Shown here in pieces: positions 43,313 to 51,924 of a stretch of DNA of 64,000 bases (position 1 is its first letter; each line of letters begins with the position of its first letter). Made by a program: the position numbers and the translations under genes. This DNA comes from Granulicella sp. (GTDB lineage: Bacteria; Acidobacteriota; Terriglobia; Terriglobales; Acidobacteriaceae). The notes under the pieces are model-generated. The model did not search any database. It saw only the letters and a list, made by a program, of their open reading frames with translations, and had not been told where the DNA came from. The stretch is from contig JANXYX010000012.1 of assembly GCA_025408425.1 (NCBI GenBank), forward strand, positions 62,001 through 126,000, read 5' to 3'.

Positions 43313-44329
43313 TTAGTCGAGAAGGGAATCGATGAAGGCTGAGGAGTCGAAGGGGATAAGGTCTTCGATTTTTTCGCCTATGCCAGCGTAGACAACCGGG
43401 AGTTTGAGCTCGGTGGCAATAGCGAGGACTATGCCGCCTTTGGCGGTTCCGTCGAGTTTGGTGAGGACGATTCCAGTGACGTGGGCGGCTTCGGTGAAGA
43501 GACGGGCCTGGATGAGGCCGTTCTGTCCGGTGGTTGCGTCCATGACGAGTAGAGTCTGGTGGGGGGCTCCGGGGATGAGGCGCTCGGCGGTGCGGCGCAT
43601 CTTGTCGAGCTCCTTCATGAGGTCTGACTTGGTGTGGAGGCGGCCGGCGGTATCGACGATGAGGGTTTGGGTGCCGCGGGCTTTGGCAGCGGTGCAGGCG
43701 TCGTAGAGTGCGGCTGAGGGGTCTCCGCCTTGCTTGGTCTTGATGATAGGGGTGTTGGAGCGGGAGGCCCAGACCTCGAGTTGCTCGATCGCGGCGGCGC
43801 GGAAGGTGTCTGCGGCGCAGAGTAGGACGGTGCGGGGATTAGGGCCGGTGGCGAAGAGGTGGGCGAGCTTGCCAGTGGTGGTGGTTTTTCCCGTGCCGTT
43901 GACACCGACCATCATGATGACTTCGGGAGGCGTGGCGGGATGGGTGATGGGATAAGCGACGCTGTCGAGGATTTGCTTGAGCTCGGATTTGAGGAGCTGC
44001 TTGAGCTCGGCTCCGCCCTGGATGCCGGTGCGGAGTGCGCGCTGGCGGAGGTTTTCGAGGACGAGGGCGGTGGTGGGGGCGCCGAGATCGGCGGCGAGGA
44101 GGACGGGTTCGAGGTCCAGGAGGGTGGACTCGTCAACCTCGCGGGTGAGTGCGATGACGGAACTGATGGACTCGGAGAAGGAGTCGCGGGTGCGGGTGAC
44201 CGCCTGCTTCATGCGGTCGAAGAAGCCACTGTTTTCTGGGGGCTGCTCGGACTGCGGGGCGGACTGCTGTGTGGGCTGGTCGGGAACTGGCTCGGATTTG
44301 TCGCGTTTGTTGAAGAAGGAGAAGGCCAT
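43313..44329 (-). CDS. ftsY: Signal recognition particle receptor FtsY
   Basis: 338 residues. The short acidic/proline A-domain (SEPVPDQPTQQSAPQSE) is followed by the N domain and the GTPase G domain with G1 GVNGTGKTTTTGKLA, G3 DTAGRLHTKSDLM and G4 TKLDGTAKGG. Docks SRP-ribosome complexes at the membrane; the SRP RNA of the same pathway is at 60561-60657. Start ATG 44329. The A-domain is shorter than in E. coli, normal for many bacteria. Downstream of gpsA by 81 bases on the same strand. Confidence 0.95.
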   Translation of the reverse strand: MAFSFFNKRDKSEPVPDQPTQQSAPQSEQPPENSGFFDRMKQAVTRTRDSFSESISSVIALTREVDESTLLDLEPVLLAADLGAPTTALVLENLRQRALRTGIQGGAELKQLLKSELKQILDSVAYPITHPATPPEVIMMVGVNGTGKTTTTGKLAHLFATGPNPRTVLLCAADTFRAAAIEQLEVWASRSNTPIIKTKQGGDPSAALYDACTAAKARGTQTLIVDTAGRLHTKSDLMKELDKMRRTAERLIPGAPHQTLLVMDATTGQNGLIQARLFTEAAHVTGIVLTKLDGTAKGGIVLAIATELKLPVVYAGIGEKIEDLIPFDSSAFIDSLLD

Positions 44330-44410
44330 GCTGCGTTCTAGTTTAGCAATGTGCGGGGTATGTGCGAGGTGAGGGCGCGTGGTGAGGTGGTCAGATTGGT
44401 TTTGATCCGG

Positions 44411-45403
44411 CTATTCGTCGCGGCCGGGACGGGACATGAGATCGCGGATGGCGTCTTTGGGACTTTTGTTGTGGTGGAGTATGGCGTCCATCTGCTCGGT
44501 GATGGGCATTTCGACTTCGTAGCGTGCGGCGAGGCCAAGGGCGGCGGTGGTGCTGCGGATGCCTTCCGCGACTTTGCCATGGAGGCCCTGGAGAATGTCG
44601 TCCAGTTTGCGTCCGCGGCCTAGTTCGATGCCTACTGAGCGGTTGCGGGATAGGGTTCCGGTGCAGGTGAGGACGAGGTCGCCGATGCCGGAGAGGCCGG
44701 CGAGGGTCTGGCGGTGGCCTCCACAGGCCACGGCGAGGCGGGTCATCTCTGCGATGCCGCGGGTGATGAGGGCGGCAGCGGAGTTGTGGCCGAGGTTGAG
44801 GCCGTGGACGACTCCGGAGGCGAGGGCGATGACGTTCTTGAGAGCTCCACCTAGTTCAACGCCGGCAACGTCGTCGTTGGTGTAGACGCGAAGAGTGGAG
44901 GAGGAGAAGTCCTGCTGAATGGTCTGGGCGAGGAGCGAGTCGTGCGCGGCGGCGACGAGCGCGGTGGGGCAGCCGGCGGCGACCTCCTGCGCAAAAGAGG
45001 GGCCGCTGAGAACTGCGACGGGGTTGTCGGTGATGGATGCGATGACTTGAGACATGCGGAGAAAGGAGCCTTCTTCGAGTCCTTTACTTGCGCTGAGAAT
45101 GATCTGGTTGCGGGTGAGGAGTGGGGCGATGTGGCTGACGACTCCACGCAGATGCTGGGAGGGGGTGACGCAGAGTAGGATGTCAGCCTCAAAGATGGCT
45201 CCGGGGAGGTCGGAGGTGACGGTGATGTCCGCAGGGAGGGTGAAGCCGGGGAGGTAGGGGAGGTTTTCGCCGTGCTCCTGGAGTTGCTCGGCCAAGGCAG
45301 AGGAGTGGCACCAGAGGACGAGATCGTGGCCACCACGGCGGGCGAGGGTGACGGCGAGTGCAGTGCCCCAGGCTCCGGCACCAAGGACGGCGATGCGGCT
45401 CAT
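44411..45403 (-). CDS. gpsA: NAD(P)-dependent glycerol-3-phosphate dehydrogenase
   Basis: 330 residues. Reduces dihydroxyacetone phosphate to sn-glycerol-3-phosphate for phospholipid synthesis. N-terminal Rossmann loop VLGAGAWGTALA at 5-16, conserved SKGLEEG, SGPSFAQEVAAG, catalytic lysine region LGGALKNVIALASG, and GIGDLVLTCTGTLSRN. Start ATG 45403 overlaps the plsY stop by 4 bases, so the two are coupled: GpsA makes the acceptor that PlsY acylates. Confidence 0.96.
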   Translation of the reverse strand: MSRIAVLGAGAWGTALAVTLARRGGHDLVLWCHSSALAEQLQEHGENLPYLPGFTLPADITVTSDLPGAIFEADILLCVTPSQHLRGVVSHIAPLLTRNQIILSASKGLEEGSFLRMSQVIASITDNPVAVLSGPSFAQEVAAGCPTALVAAAHDSLLAQTIQQDFSSSTLRVYTNDDVAGVELGGALKNVIALASGVVHGLNLGHNSAAALITRGIAEMTRLAVACGGHRQTLAGLSGIGDLVLTCTGTLSRNRSVGIELGRGRKLDDILQGLHGKVAEGIRSTTAALGLAARYEVEMPITEQMDAILHHNKSPKDAIRDLMSRPGRDE

Positions 45404-46011
45404 GCTACCGCCTTACGTTTGCCGAAGCGGTTCTCAGTGCCGGAGAGCAGGCGACGGATGTTCTGGTGGTGCTTGGCGATGATGAGCAGCGGGATGAAGA
45501 GGAACCCGGCCACGACGATAGGTGATCTTTGGGAGACGAAGTGAAAGGCAAAGATCGGAAGTGATGCTGAGGCGATGATGGAGGCAAGTGAGACGTAACG
45601 GCTCATGAGGAAGACGATAGCGAATACGGCGAGAATGCAGAGGGCGCTGGGCCAGGTGAGGGCGATGAAGACGCCGAGGGCGCTGGCAACACCTTTGCCT
45701 CCACGGAAGCCGAGCCAGATGGGGAAGACGTGTCCGAGGATGGCGGCGACAGCGGCGGATGTGGCGAGGTCGTAGTTGCCAGGGGCGATGTGCTGGACGA
45801 TGGCAACGGCGATGTAGGCTTTGCCGAGGTCTAGCAGCAGGGTGGCGATGCCGAGTGCCTTCGAGCCGGAGCGGAGGACGTTCGTGGCTCCGATGTTGCC
45901 GCTGCCAGTGGCACGGATGTCCTGGTGGCGGAAGAACTTTACGAGGAGATATCCGAATGGGATGGAGCCCAGAAGATATGCGAGCGGGATGGAGACGAGC
46001 CAAGGGATCAT
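45400..46011 (-). CDS. plsY: Glycerol-3-phosphate acyltransferase PlsY
   Basis: 203 residues, five membrane helices. Transfers acyl from acyl-phosphate to glycerol-3-phosphate. Motifs: SIPFGYLLVKFFRHQDIRATGSGNIGATNV, WLGFRGGKGVASALG and the third motif in the last third. Start ATG 46011. Same operon as gpsA (ATGA overlap) and 56 bases after cinA. Usual length, nothing odd. Confidence 0.95.
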   Translation of the reverse strand: MIPWLVSIPLAYLLGSIPFGYLLVKFFRHQDIRATGSGNIGATNVLRSGSKALGIATLLLDLGKAYIAVAIVQHIAPGNYDLATSAAVAAILGHVFPIWLGFRGGKGVASALGVFIALTWPSALCILAVFAIVFLMSRYVSLASIIASASLPIFAFHFVSQRSPIVVAGFLFIPLLIIAKHHQNIRRLLSGTENRFGKRKAVA

Positions 46012-46067
46012 TTTGTTCAGGTTGAGTCTATCAAGGGATTGGGAAGGCTGGCCTCAAGGAAGAGGAT

Positions 46068-47321
46068 TTAGAGGAGGTGGTGGCGTATGAGTTCGAGTGC
46101 GTGCTGGCTGGACCAGTAGCGAACGCGCTCGCGGTCGCCAGTGATTTGTAGCTCCTTGACCTGGGTCTGGTTGCCGTCGGCGAGGGCGATGTAGACGAGG
46201 CCGATGGGCTTTGCGGCATCCGGGCCGGTTCCAGGGGTGGGGCCGGCGATGCCGGTGATGGCGATGCCGAGGGAGGCTCCGGTGCGGGCGCGGATGCCCT
46301 CGGCGAGGGCATGGGCGACCTCCAGGGAGACTGGGCCGAGGTTGTTGACCATGGTGGCAGGGACGTCGGCGAAGGTGGTTTTGAGTGCGTCCGAATAGAC
46401 TACGGCTCCGCCGAGGAAGTAGCGGGAGCTGCCGGGGATGGCGGTGAGGCGTTGGGCGAGCAGGCCGCCGGTGCAGGATTCTGCGGAGGCAAGAGTGAGA
46501 TGGCGGATACCGAGATTGAGGAGGACTACCTCTTCGAGGCTGTCGCCGTTGGAGGAGAAGATGGCGTCCTCCATCTCAGCCTCGATCTTTTCACTGAGTT
46601 CGTCTACGCGGGCCTGCGCTTCTTCGAGGGTGGGTTTGGCGCAGACGAAGTGAAGCTGGATCTCGGCGTGACCGGCGAGGATGGTGGTTTCAACGTCGGG
46701 AAATTTCTTGTAGATGGGGGAGGTACGAGCGTCGACCTGGGACTCCGGGATGAGGGACATGCGGAGTTGGCGGCGAGCGAGGTGACGCGGGGGGAGTGAG
46801 GCGGCGAGACGCGGCTTGACCTGTTCCAGGAAGAGGGGCTTGAGTTCTTTTGGTGGGCCGGGGAGGAGGATGATGATCTTGCGATGGGAGTCGACGGTGG
46901 TATCGAGGTACTGGCCGGGGGCGCTGCCGTGTTTATTTTCGAGCAAGGTTGCGCCGTCGAGGACGTCGGCCTGCTTGGCGTTGTTGGGCGGCATAATCAT
47001 CTGGCGGGCGGCGAAGCGCTTGTAGAGTGCGGTGAGGATGGCGGGGTCGGGGTGGACCTCAATGCCGAGCGCTGCGGCGGCGGCTTCGCGAGTGAGATCG
47101 TCCTCGGTGGGGCCGAGGCCTCCGGAGAAGATGACGATGTCGGCACGAGAGATAGCGATGCGGGCGGCGCCGGTGAGGTGGTCGAAGTTGTCTCCGACGA
47201 TGGTTTTGAAGGCGACCTGGACTCCGAGGTCGTTGAGACCGGCGGTGAGGTAGAGGGAGTTGGTGTCCTGCCGGAAGGGCGTGAGCATCTCGGAGCCTGC
47301 GGCGATGATTTCAGCGATCAT
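46068..47321 (-). CDS. cinA: CinA-family nicotinamide mononucleotide deamidase-related protein
   Basis: 417 residues, full-length CinA: N-terminal molybdopterin-binding-like domain (AEIIAAGSEMLTPFRQDTNS, VIFSGGLGPTEDD) and C-terminal NMN deamidase domain (TLASAESCTGGLLAQRLT, SLGIAITGIAGPTPGTG). Members hydrolyse ADP-ribose and recycle NMN; some are competence-induced. Start ATG 47321. Ends 56 bases before plsY on the same strand. The link with comM (33773) in competence is only suggestive. Confidence 0.93.
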   Translation of the reverse strand: MIAEIIAAGSEMLTPFRQDTNSLYLTAGLNDLGVQVAFKTIVGDNFDHLTGAARIAISRADIVIFSGGLGPTEDDLTREAAAAALGIEVHPDPAILTALYKRFAARQMIMPPNNAKQADVLDGATLLENKHGSAPGQYLDTTVDSHRKIIILLPGPPKELKPLFLEQVKPRLAASLPPRHLARRQLRMSLIPESQVDARTSPIYKKFPDVETTILAGHAEIQLHFVCAKPTLEEAQARVDELSEKIEAEMEDAIFSSNGDSLEEVVLLNLGIRHLTLASAESCTGGLLAQRLTAIPGSSRYFLGGAVVYSDALKTTFADVPATMVNNLGPVSLEVAHALAEGIRARTGASLGIAITGIAGPTPGTGPDAAKPIGLVYIALADGNQTQVKELQITGDRERVRYWSSQHALELIRHHLL

Positions 47322-47490
47322 GATTTGTTTGGGGTCGCCCCCGCAATCTCCTCTGTGCCGCGGATGTAAGGAAGTCTATTAGACGCTGTGATTGACGGGC
47401 CCAGTTTGAATTTTCTCACCATGGCGGTGATTTAGAAGAATTGCTGGAGCGGGTGGTGCTATGTGAGTGAAATGGGCTGAATGGATTGTC

Positions 47491-47928
47491 TCAATACAGG
47501 ATCTTGCTTTCGATGAAGGACTCCGGGGTGCCGTCGCTGGGGTTGACGAAGATGACGTCGCTGGGATCGCGACGTGGAGTATCGACTGCGAAGACGACAA
47601 AGGGGTGTTCGAGGATCTCGGGCATGCCGTGGATGGTGTTCTTTTTGAAGAAGACGAGTTGGCCGGGCCCCAGTTCAAAGGGCTCGACGTCGCCGAGGAA
47701 GATGCGGGCGCGACCGGAGATGACCAACAGGTATTCGTCACAGGTGGCGTGGTAATGGGCGGGGGCGGGAGTGTAGACGCGGAAGACGCGGGCGCTGGCT
47801 TCGGCTTCGTCGGTGAGACGAGTGTCGATCAACATGGTTGCTGCGCTGGGAGGGAAGCTGCGGGCGATGGCGTTGATGTCGAAGACGGCGGTTTTAGTGG
47901 GCGGCGTGGTGGATTCCGAGTTTGCCAT
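47491..47928 (-). CDS. Cupin-domain protein
   Basis: 145 residues, single cupin barrel. Metal-binding motif 1 includes HATCDEYLLVISGRARIFLGD (His, Glu) and motif 2 GQLVFFKKNTIHGMPEIL (His). Substrate unknown; candidates are small dioxygenases, isomerases or regulatory cupins. N-terminal extension IARSFPPSAATMLIDTRLTD. Start ATG 47928. No operon partner; 75 bases separate it from the carboxylesterase gene. Nothing odd. Confidence 0.82.
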   Translation of the reverse strand: MANSESTTPPTKTAVFDINAIARSFPPSAATMLIDTRLTDEAEASARVFRVYTPAPAHYHATCDEYLLVISGRARIFLGDVEPFELGPGQLVFFKKNTIHGMPEILEHPFVVFAVDTPRRDPSDVIFVNPSDGTPESFIESKILY

Positions 47929-48004
47929 GGCTCATTTTAGCGGGTGATGCGACGACGCCTATCTTAATTCAGCTTCGATAGGCGTCGTTGCGGTGGGGAT
48001 GCCT

Positions 48005-49579
48005 TTAGGGGTGGGTGGCACGGGCTTCGATGAGGTCGAGACGAGACTTCCAGGGATCGGGTGTCGCGACTGGGCCGGTGGTGGTGAAGTTGAGGAGTGT
48101 GTCGGAGGTGGCAGAGTATTTTGGCCACTTCGGGAGGCTGGAGTTGTTAGGATCGCCAGTTTTGGCGAAGTCTGCCCAGTAGGTGTTCGCGGCGCGGGCG
48201 TCGGTTTCGTCCGTAGGGTCAAGGTCGGCTGCGTAGCGGGCTTTGACCGTATCGAAGACGTAGGGGATTTCGGTGGCGTGAGGCGCGCCGGGCCATTGTT
48301 TGCGCATGGAGACGGCTACATACGAGAAGCGGTACTCATAGGAGGGCTGACCAGAGGCTGCGACCTGCTGAGCGACGAAGCGCGCGGGTTCGACCATGAG
48401 TTGGTCAGCGGCGATGGTGGAGCCGATGGCGCGGACGTCAGTGGAGTTCTGCGGATTGTAGGCGGCCGCGGCTTTGTCTTTGTTTGCGCCGAAGGGGGCC
48501 ATGACTTCGTCCATGGACTTGGCAAAGCTGAAGCCGATGTCCATGCTGTTGGCACCGATCATGGTGGGGATCTTCATCGCGTGTCCGTCAAGGAAGGCTT
48601 GCTGTGGGGTTTCGAGGATGAGTTTGCCGTCGATCATAGGACCGGGGTAGGTGGTAGCGGCCTGGAACATGCTGGCCATGTTGAGGCCGTCGACGATCTG
48701 GTCGGCGGGGAGTTTGCGGAGGGCTTCGATTGCGGCAGCGCCGGTAGCGGTGATGCCTTTGGACTTGGCGAAGTTGACGCCATCGGACTCGGCGGAGGGC
48801 TTGCCATTGGCGGCGGGGGTGGAGAGGTTGGGCATGCCGCCGAGGCCGTCACGGCCACCGCCGGACTCAATGATGGCGCGCTGGAAGAGGCCGCGAGCGA
48901 GGGGTGAGGTCATCATGGTGAGGACGGAGCCACCGCCGGCGGACTCGCCGAAGAGGGTCACTTGATGAGGGTCACCACCGAAGGCTGCGATGTTGTGCTG
49001 GACCCACTTGAGGGCTGCGATCTGATCCATGAAGGCGAAGTTGCCGGTGGGGCCGGAGCCGGCCTCGTTGGTGAGGTCGGGGTGGGCGAAGAAGCCGAAG
49101 CGGCCGAGACGGTAGTTGAAGCTGACGAAGATGACGCCTTGTTTGGCGAACTGGGAGCCCTCATAGACGGAGGGGGAGCTGCCGCCGTTGACGTAGCCGC
49201 CACCGTAGATCCAGACCATGACGGGGAGCTTGGCGGAGGTAGGTGCGGCGGGGGCCCAGACGTTGAGGACAAGGCAGTCTTCAGCGGGTGGCGTGCCGAG
49301 GGGTGCGGCGTCGCCGGGGAAGGGAAGCTGCATGCAGTCGTGACCGTATTGGTCTGCGTGACGGACGCCGGACCAGTGGGCGGCTGGCTGCGGAGCCTTC
49401 CAGCGGAGGTTGTCGATGGGCGGCGCGGCGAAAGGGATGCCTTTGAAAGAGACGACACTGTCCTGTGTGACGCCTTGTAGCGCTCCGGACTCTATTGTTG
49501 CTTTATCCGCTGCCTGAAGCTGCGCGGTGAAGATTGATGCGAAGAGCGCACACGAGATCCCGAACTTGCCTGCCATCAT
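48005..49579 (-). CDS. Exported type-B carboxylesterase
   Basis: 524 residues from ATG 49579; GGGAG lies 5 bases upstream and the signal peptide is FGISCALFASIFTAQLQAAD. Alpha/beta hydrolase of the esterase/lipase type B family: oxyanion motif YGGGYVNGGSS, nucleophile GESAGGGSVLTM, catalytic histidine in APHATEIPYVFD near the end. Disulfide-type cysteine pair near C-M-Q (GHDCMQLPF) and EDCLVLNVW fits the family. Hydrolyses carboxylic esters; feruloyl, acetyl-xylan or para-nitrobenzyl substrates are possible. Exported. No adjacent polysaccharide genes. Confidence 0.92.
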   Translation of the reverse strand: MMAGKFGISCALFASIFTAQLQAADKATIESGALQGVTQDSVVSFKGIPFAAPPIDNLRWKAPQPAAHWSGVRHADQYGHDCMQLPFPGDAAPLGTPPAEDCLVLNVWAPAAPTSAKLPVMVWIYGGGYVNGGSSPSVYEGSQFAKQGVIFVSFNYRLGRFGFFAHPDLTNEAGSGPTGNFAFMDQIAALKWVQHNIAAFGGDPHQVTLFGESAGGGSVLTMMTSPLARGLFQRAIIESGGGRDGLGGMPNLSTPAANGKPSAESDGVNFAKSKGITATGAAAIEALRKLPADQIVDGLNMASMFQAATTYPGPMIDGKLILETPQQAFLDGHAMKIPTMIGANSMDIGFSFAKSMDEVMAPFGANKDKAAAAYNPQNSTDVRAIGSTIAADQLMVEPARFVAQQVAASGQPSYEYRFSYVAVSMRKQWPGAPHATEIPYVFDTVKARYAADLDPTDETDARAANTYWADFAKTGDPNNSSLPKWPKYSATSDTLLNFTTTGPVATPDPWKSRLDLIEARATHP

Positions 49580-49698
49580 TCCTGCTCCCTTGAGTCGACT
49601 GATTTTGAGACGAAGCAAGAGTACGCCCAAGCGCGTGCTGTTGGGAATGGTTAGGCGCTTTAAATAGGGGTGATTGGATATTTATGCGGGGAGTAGAT

Positions 49699-50784
49699 CT
49701 AGGGGAGTGGACGGCCTTCGACGCCCAGGTCCACGTGGTAGAGGGCGTCTCGAGTTGCGAGGGCGGCACATCCATCTTCGAGGAAGGCGAGGCCGACGAG
49801 GTTAGAGCCAGAGACGATGAGGCTAGCTTCGGGGAGAACGTTCTTGGTGGGGTGGCCGGGGGTGATGCGGATGATGCCGCGCTGGCCGTGGAAGCTGGCT
49901 GCAACGTAGAGGTTGTCGTCCACATCGAAGGCCATGCCCTGGGCGCGACCGAGGCCTTGATAGAAGGTGGAGATATTGCCGTCGGGATCGATGGCGTGGA
50001 TGGACTGATTGGAGGAGGTGGTGGGGCCAGAGACGAAGAGGGTGCCGGCGGAGTTGAAGGCGAGATGGTATGCGGCCATGGATGGCTCAAGGGTGGCGTG
50101 GACGAAGATCTCCTGATTCTTGCCGATCTTGAAGATGGTTCCAGAGCGGTCACCGACGTAGAGATTTCCTTCGCGGTCGAAAGCGATGCCGGTGGCGATG
50201 CCCATGCCTTCGGCGTAGGTGGAGACGGCTCCAGCTGGGGAGATTCGGTAGACGGTGCCTTCAGCGCGGGAGCTGGCGTAGAGGTTGCCAGCGGGGTCGA
50301 AGGCGAGGCCGGTCGCGTTGAGGATCTCGCGGACGAAAGGGCGGATCTGGAAGTCGCGCTGGATTTGAAAGATGGAGACGGGGACGGCCTGGCCACGGGA
50401 GCCGGAGACAGTGGCGTATACGTTGCCAAGGGCATCAACGGCGGGGTTGGCGACGGGGTGTAGGTTCTCTGCCATTGGTACTGCGATGCGGAGGTGGAGG
50501 GGGTTGGAGGAGGTTGCGGCGCGGTGGATGAGGAGATCCCCGGAGATGGAGCCTTCGGGGATGCGAATGGTGGTGCGGTCGGGGCGGGAGAGGATGATGG
50601 GGGCGGGTACATCGCCGATGGTGGCGTGGGGGATTTGGGAGATGGATGCTGAGGTGGATGGCGCGAAGGGGCCCAGATTGGTGCCGTGAACCTCAACCAG
50701 CCCGCCGGGCATGGCTGCGGTAGGGGTGACGCTGGTCAGGTGAGGGGCGTCCTGGTAGGGCTCGCGTTGGAAGAGGAAGGGCAT
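49699..50784 (-). CDS. NHL/SMP-30-type beta-propeller protein with IPT/TIG domain
   Basis: 361 residues from ATG 50784. N-terminal IPT/TIG-like domain (PHLTSVTPTAAMPGGLVEVHGTNLGP) followed by NHL-type propeller repeats such as NATGLAFDPAGNLYASSRAEGTV, IATGIAFDREGNLYVGDRSGTIF and AQGMAFDVDDNLYVAASFHGQRG. Without a signal peptide it appears cytoplasmic, unless a longer start is used. Function unknown; propellers of this kind are found in gluconolactonase-like and scaffold proteins. It follows pgpA by 10 bases on the same strand, suggesting co-transcription. The upstream ATG at 50856 overlaps pgpA and is less likely. Confidence 0.78.
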   Translation of the reverse strand: MPFLFQREPYQDAPHLTSVTPTAAMPGGLVEVHGTNLGPFAPSTSASISQIPHATIGDVPAPIILSRPDRTTIRIPEGSISGDLLIHRAATSSNPLHLRIAVPMAENLHPVANPAVDALGNVYATVSGSRGQAVPVSIFQIQRDFQIRPFVREILNATGLAFDPAGNLYASSRAEGTVYRISPAGAVSTYAEGMGIATGIAFDREGNLYVGDRSGTIFKIGKNQEIFVHATLEPSMAAYHLAFNSAGTLFVSGPTTSSNQSIHAIDPDGNISTFYQGLGRAQGMAFDVDDNLYVAASFHGQRGIIRITPGHPTKNVLPEASLIVSGSNLVGLAFLEDGCAALATRDALYHVDLGVEGRPLP

Positions 50785-50794
50785 CGGAATCAGT

Positions 50795-51304
50795 TTAGAA
50801 GAAGAGGAGGGCGATGTGTGCGACGGCGAGGGCAAGGATGCCGGCAGCGACGTCATCCAGCATGATGCCGGTGCCGGCGGGGAGGCGTTCGAGCTGGCGG
50901 ATGGGGGGTGGCTTGAGGATGTCGAAGAGGCGGAAGATGAGGAGGGAGAGGACGGCGTGGCGCCAGTCGGCCGGAATGGCGATGAGGGCGATGAGTTGGC
51001 CGGCTACCTCGTCGATGACTACGTGTCCGGGGTCTTCGCGGCCGGATTCGCGGGCGACTATGGTTGAGGCGGGAATGCCGATGAGGGTGGCGGCCAGCGC
51101 GGCGATGATGGTACCGATAATTTGGGCGAGTTGGGATGGGTGAAGGGCGTGGATGGTGCCGAACCAGAGGAGGAGGGCGGCGATGGAGCCATAGGTTCCG
51201 GGGCCGGGTTTGAGCAGGCCGGCACCGAAGAAGGTGCCGACGAGCCAGGCCCAGAGGGTCTTTTTTTCGGAGGGAGGGTGGAGTTGGACTTTGGAGTTGG
51301 CCAT
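50795..51304 (-). CDS. pgpA: Phosphatidylglycerophosphatase A
   Basis: 169 residues, membrane enzyme that dephosphorylates phosphatidylglycerol phosphate. Motifs: LVGTFFGAGLLKPGPGTYGS, the signature DPGHVVIDEVAGQLIALIAI with its DE pair, and LFRLFDILKPPP, LPAGTGIMLDDVAAGILAL with its metal-binding DD. Start ATG 51304. Shares phospholipid metabolism with plsY and gpsA of this window. The NHL gene follows immediately. Confidence 0.95.
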   Translation of the reverse strand: MANSKVQLHPPSEKKTLWAWLVGTFFGAGLLKPGPGTYGSIAALLLWFGTIHALHPSQLAQIIGTIIAALAATLIGIPASTIVARESGREDPGHVVIDEVAGQLIALIAIPADWRHAVLSLLIFRLFDILKPPPIRQLERLPAGTGIMLDDVAAGILALAVAHIALLFF

Positions 51305-51344
51305 GATCGCTGGGTTGAGTTTACAGCTATCCCCCCACTCCCCC

Positions 51345-51440
51345 TAAAGTGTGTCAAAGTCTTGATTCGGGGTGAGTTAAGGGTGGACCATAGTCTTAAA
51401 TCGCAGTGATTTGCTGGTAAAGTCTTGATTCTAGGTGGGT
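51345..51440. repeat. Intergenic repeat with two AAAGTCTTGATTC copies
   Basis: The near-identical blocks TCAAAGTCTTGATTCGGGGTG and GTAAAGTCTTGATTCTAGGTG begin at 51354 and 51418, 64 bases apart, flanking AGTCTTAAATCGCAGTGATTTGC. It lies between pgpA and yacG and looks like a dispersed intergenic element. Confidence 0.55.
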
Positions 51441-51477
51441 TGACTTGGTCGTGGGGGGGACTTTATTTGCCAGGAGA

Positions 51478-51552
51478 GGCGTGCGGTTCGCTTCGCGAAT
51501 GCCCACCTTCGCCGCGATAAGACCTGCGGCGAAGATGGGGCACCCGATTCCT
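51478..51552. repeat. GGGGCACCC-type double hairpin repeat, intergenic copy
   Basis: The + strand reads GGTTCGCTTCGCGAATGCCC, then ACCTTCGCCGC, loop GATAAGACCT, GCGGCGAAGATGGGGCACCCG. Arms CTTCGCCGC and GCGGCGAAG pair. It is the clearest free-standing copy of the element seen in frame in the GT39 genes. Confidence 0.78.
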
Positions 51553-51559
51553 GGTGGGA

Positions 51560-51784
51560 CTAGTCTTCGTCGCTGGAGTTGGGGTGGCGATTGGCTTTGG
51601 AGCGGGCTAGTTCTTCGAGGAGGTCGGGGTCCTGGATGGGGGAGGAGATTTTGTAGTCTCCGCTGGCCCATTTGCCGAGGTCGAGGATGCGGCAGCGGTC
51701 GGAACAGAAGGGGAAGTAGTCGTCAGTGGCGAGGACTACTTTGCGGCAGGTCGGGCAGAAGAGGGCTTTAGGCGGGTTCGGCAT
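51560..51784 (-). CDS. yacG: Zinc-finger protein YacG (DNA gyrase inhibitor family)
   Basis: 74 residues. Zinc knuckle with C10, C13, C27 and C31 (CPTCRKVV ... FPFCSDRC), then LDLGKWASGDYKI. In E. coli YacG binds GyrB and blocks DNA binding. Start ATG 51784. The C-terminus (SKANRHPNSSDED) is short and acidic. A decayed second copy of its N-terminal half lies at 53014-53100. Confidence 0.93.
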   Translation of the reverse strand: MPNPPKALFCPTCRKVVLATDDYFPFCSDRCRILDLGKWASGDYKISSPIQDPDLLEELARSKANRHPNSSDED

Positions 51785-51924
51785 GACACCTCCATTCTAA
51801 AAGAAGGCGGGCAGAGAAGGAATCGGCCCGGGACAGCAGGTCGATTGAGTAGCCGCTCGTTCAATTTCAACACATTTTCATTCCGCTCACTTATAGTGTG
51901 GGGATTGAACTGAGGAGATACTTC

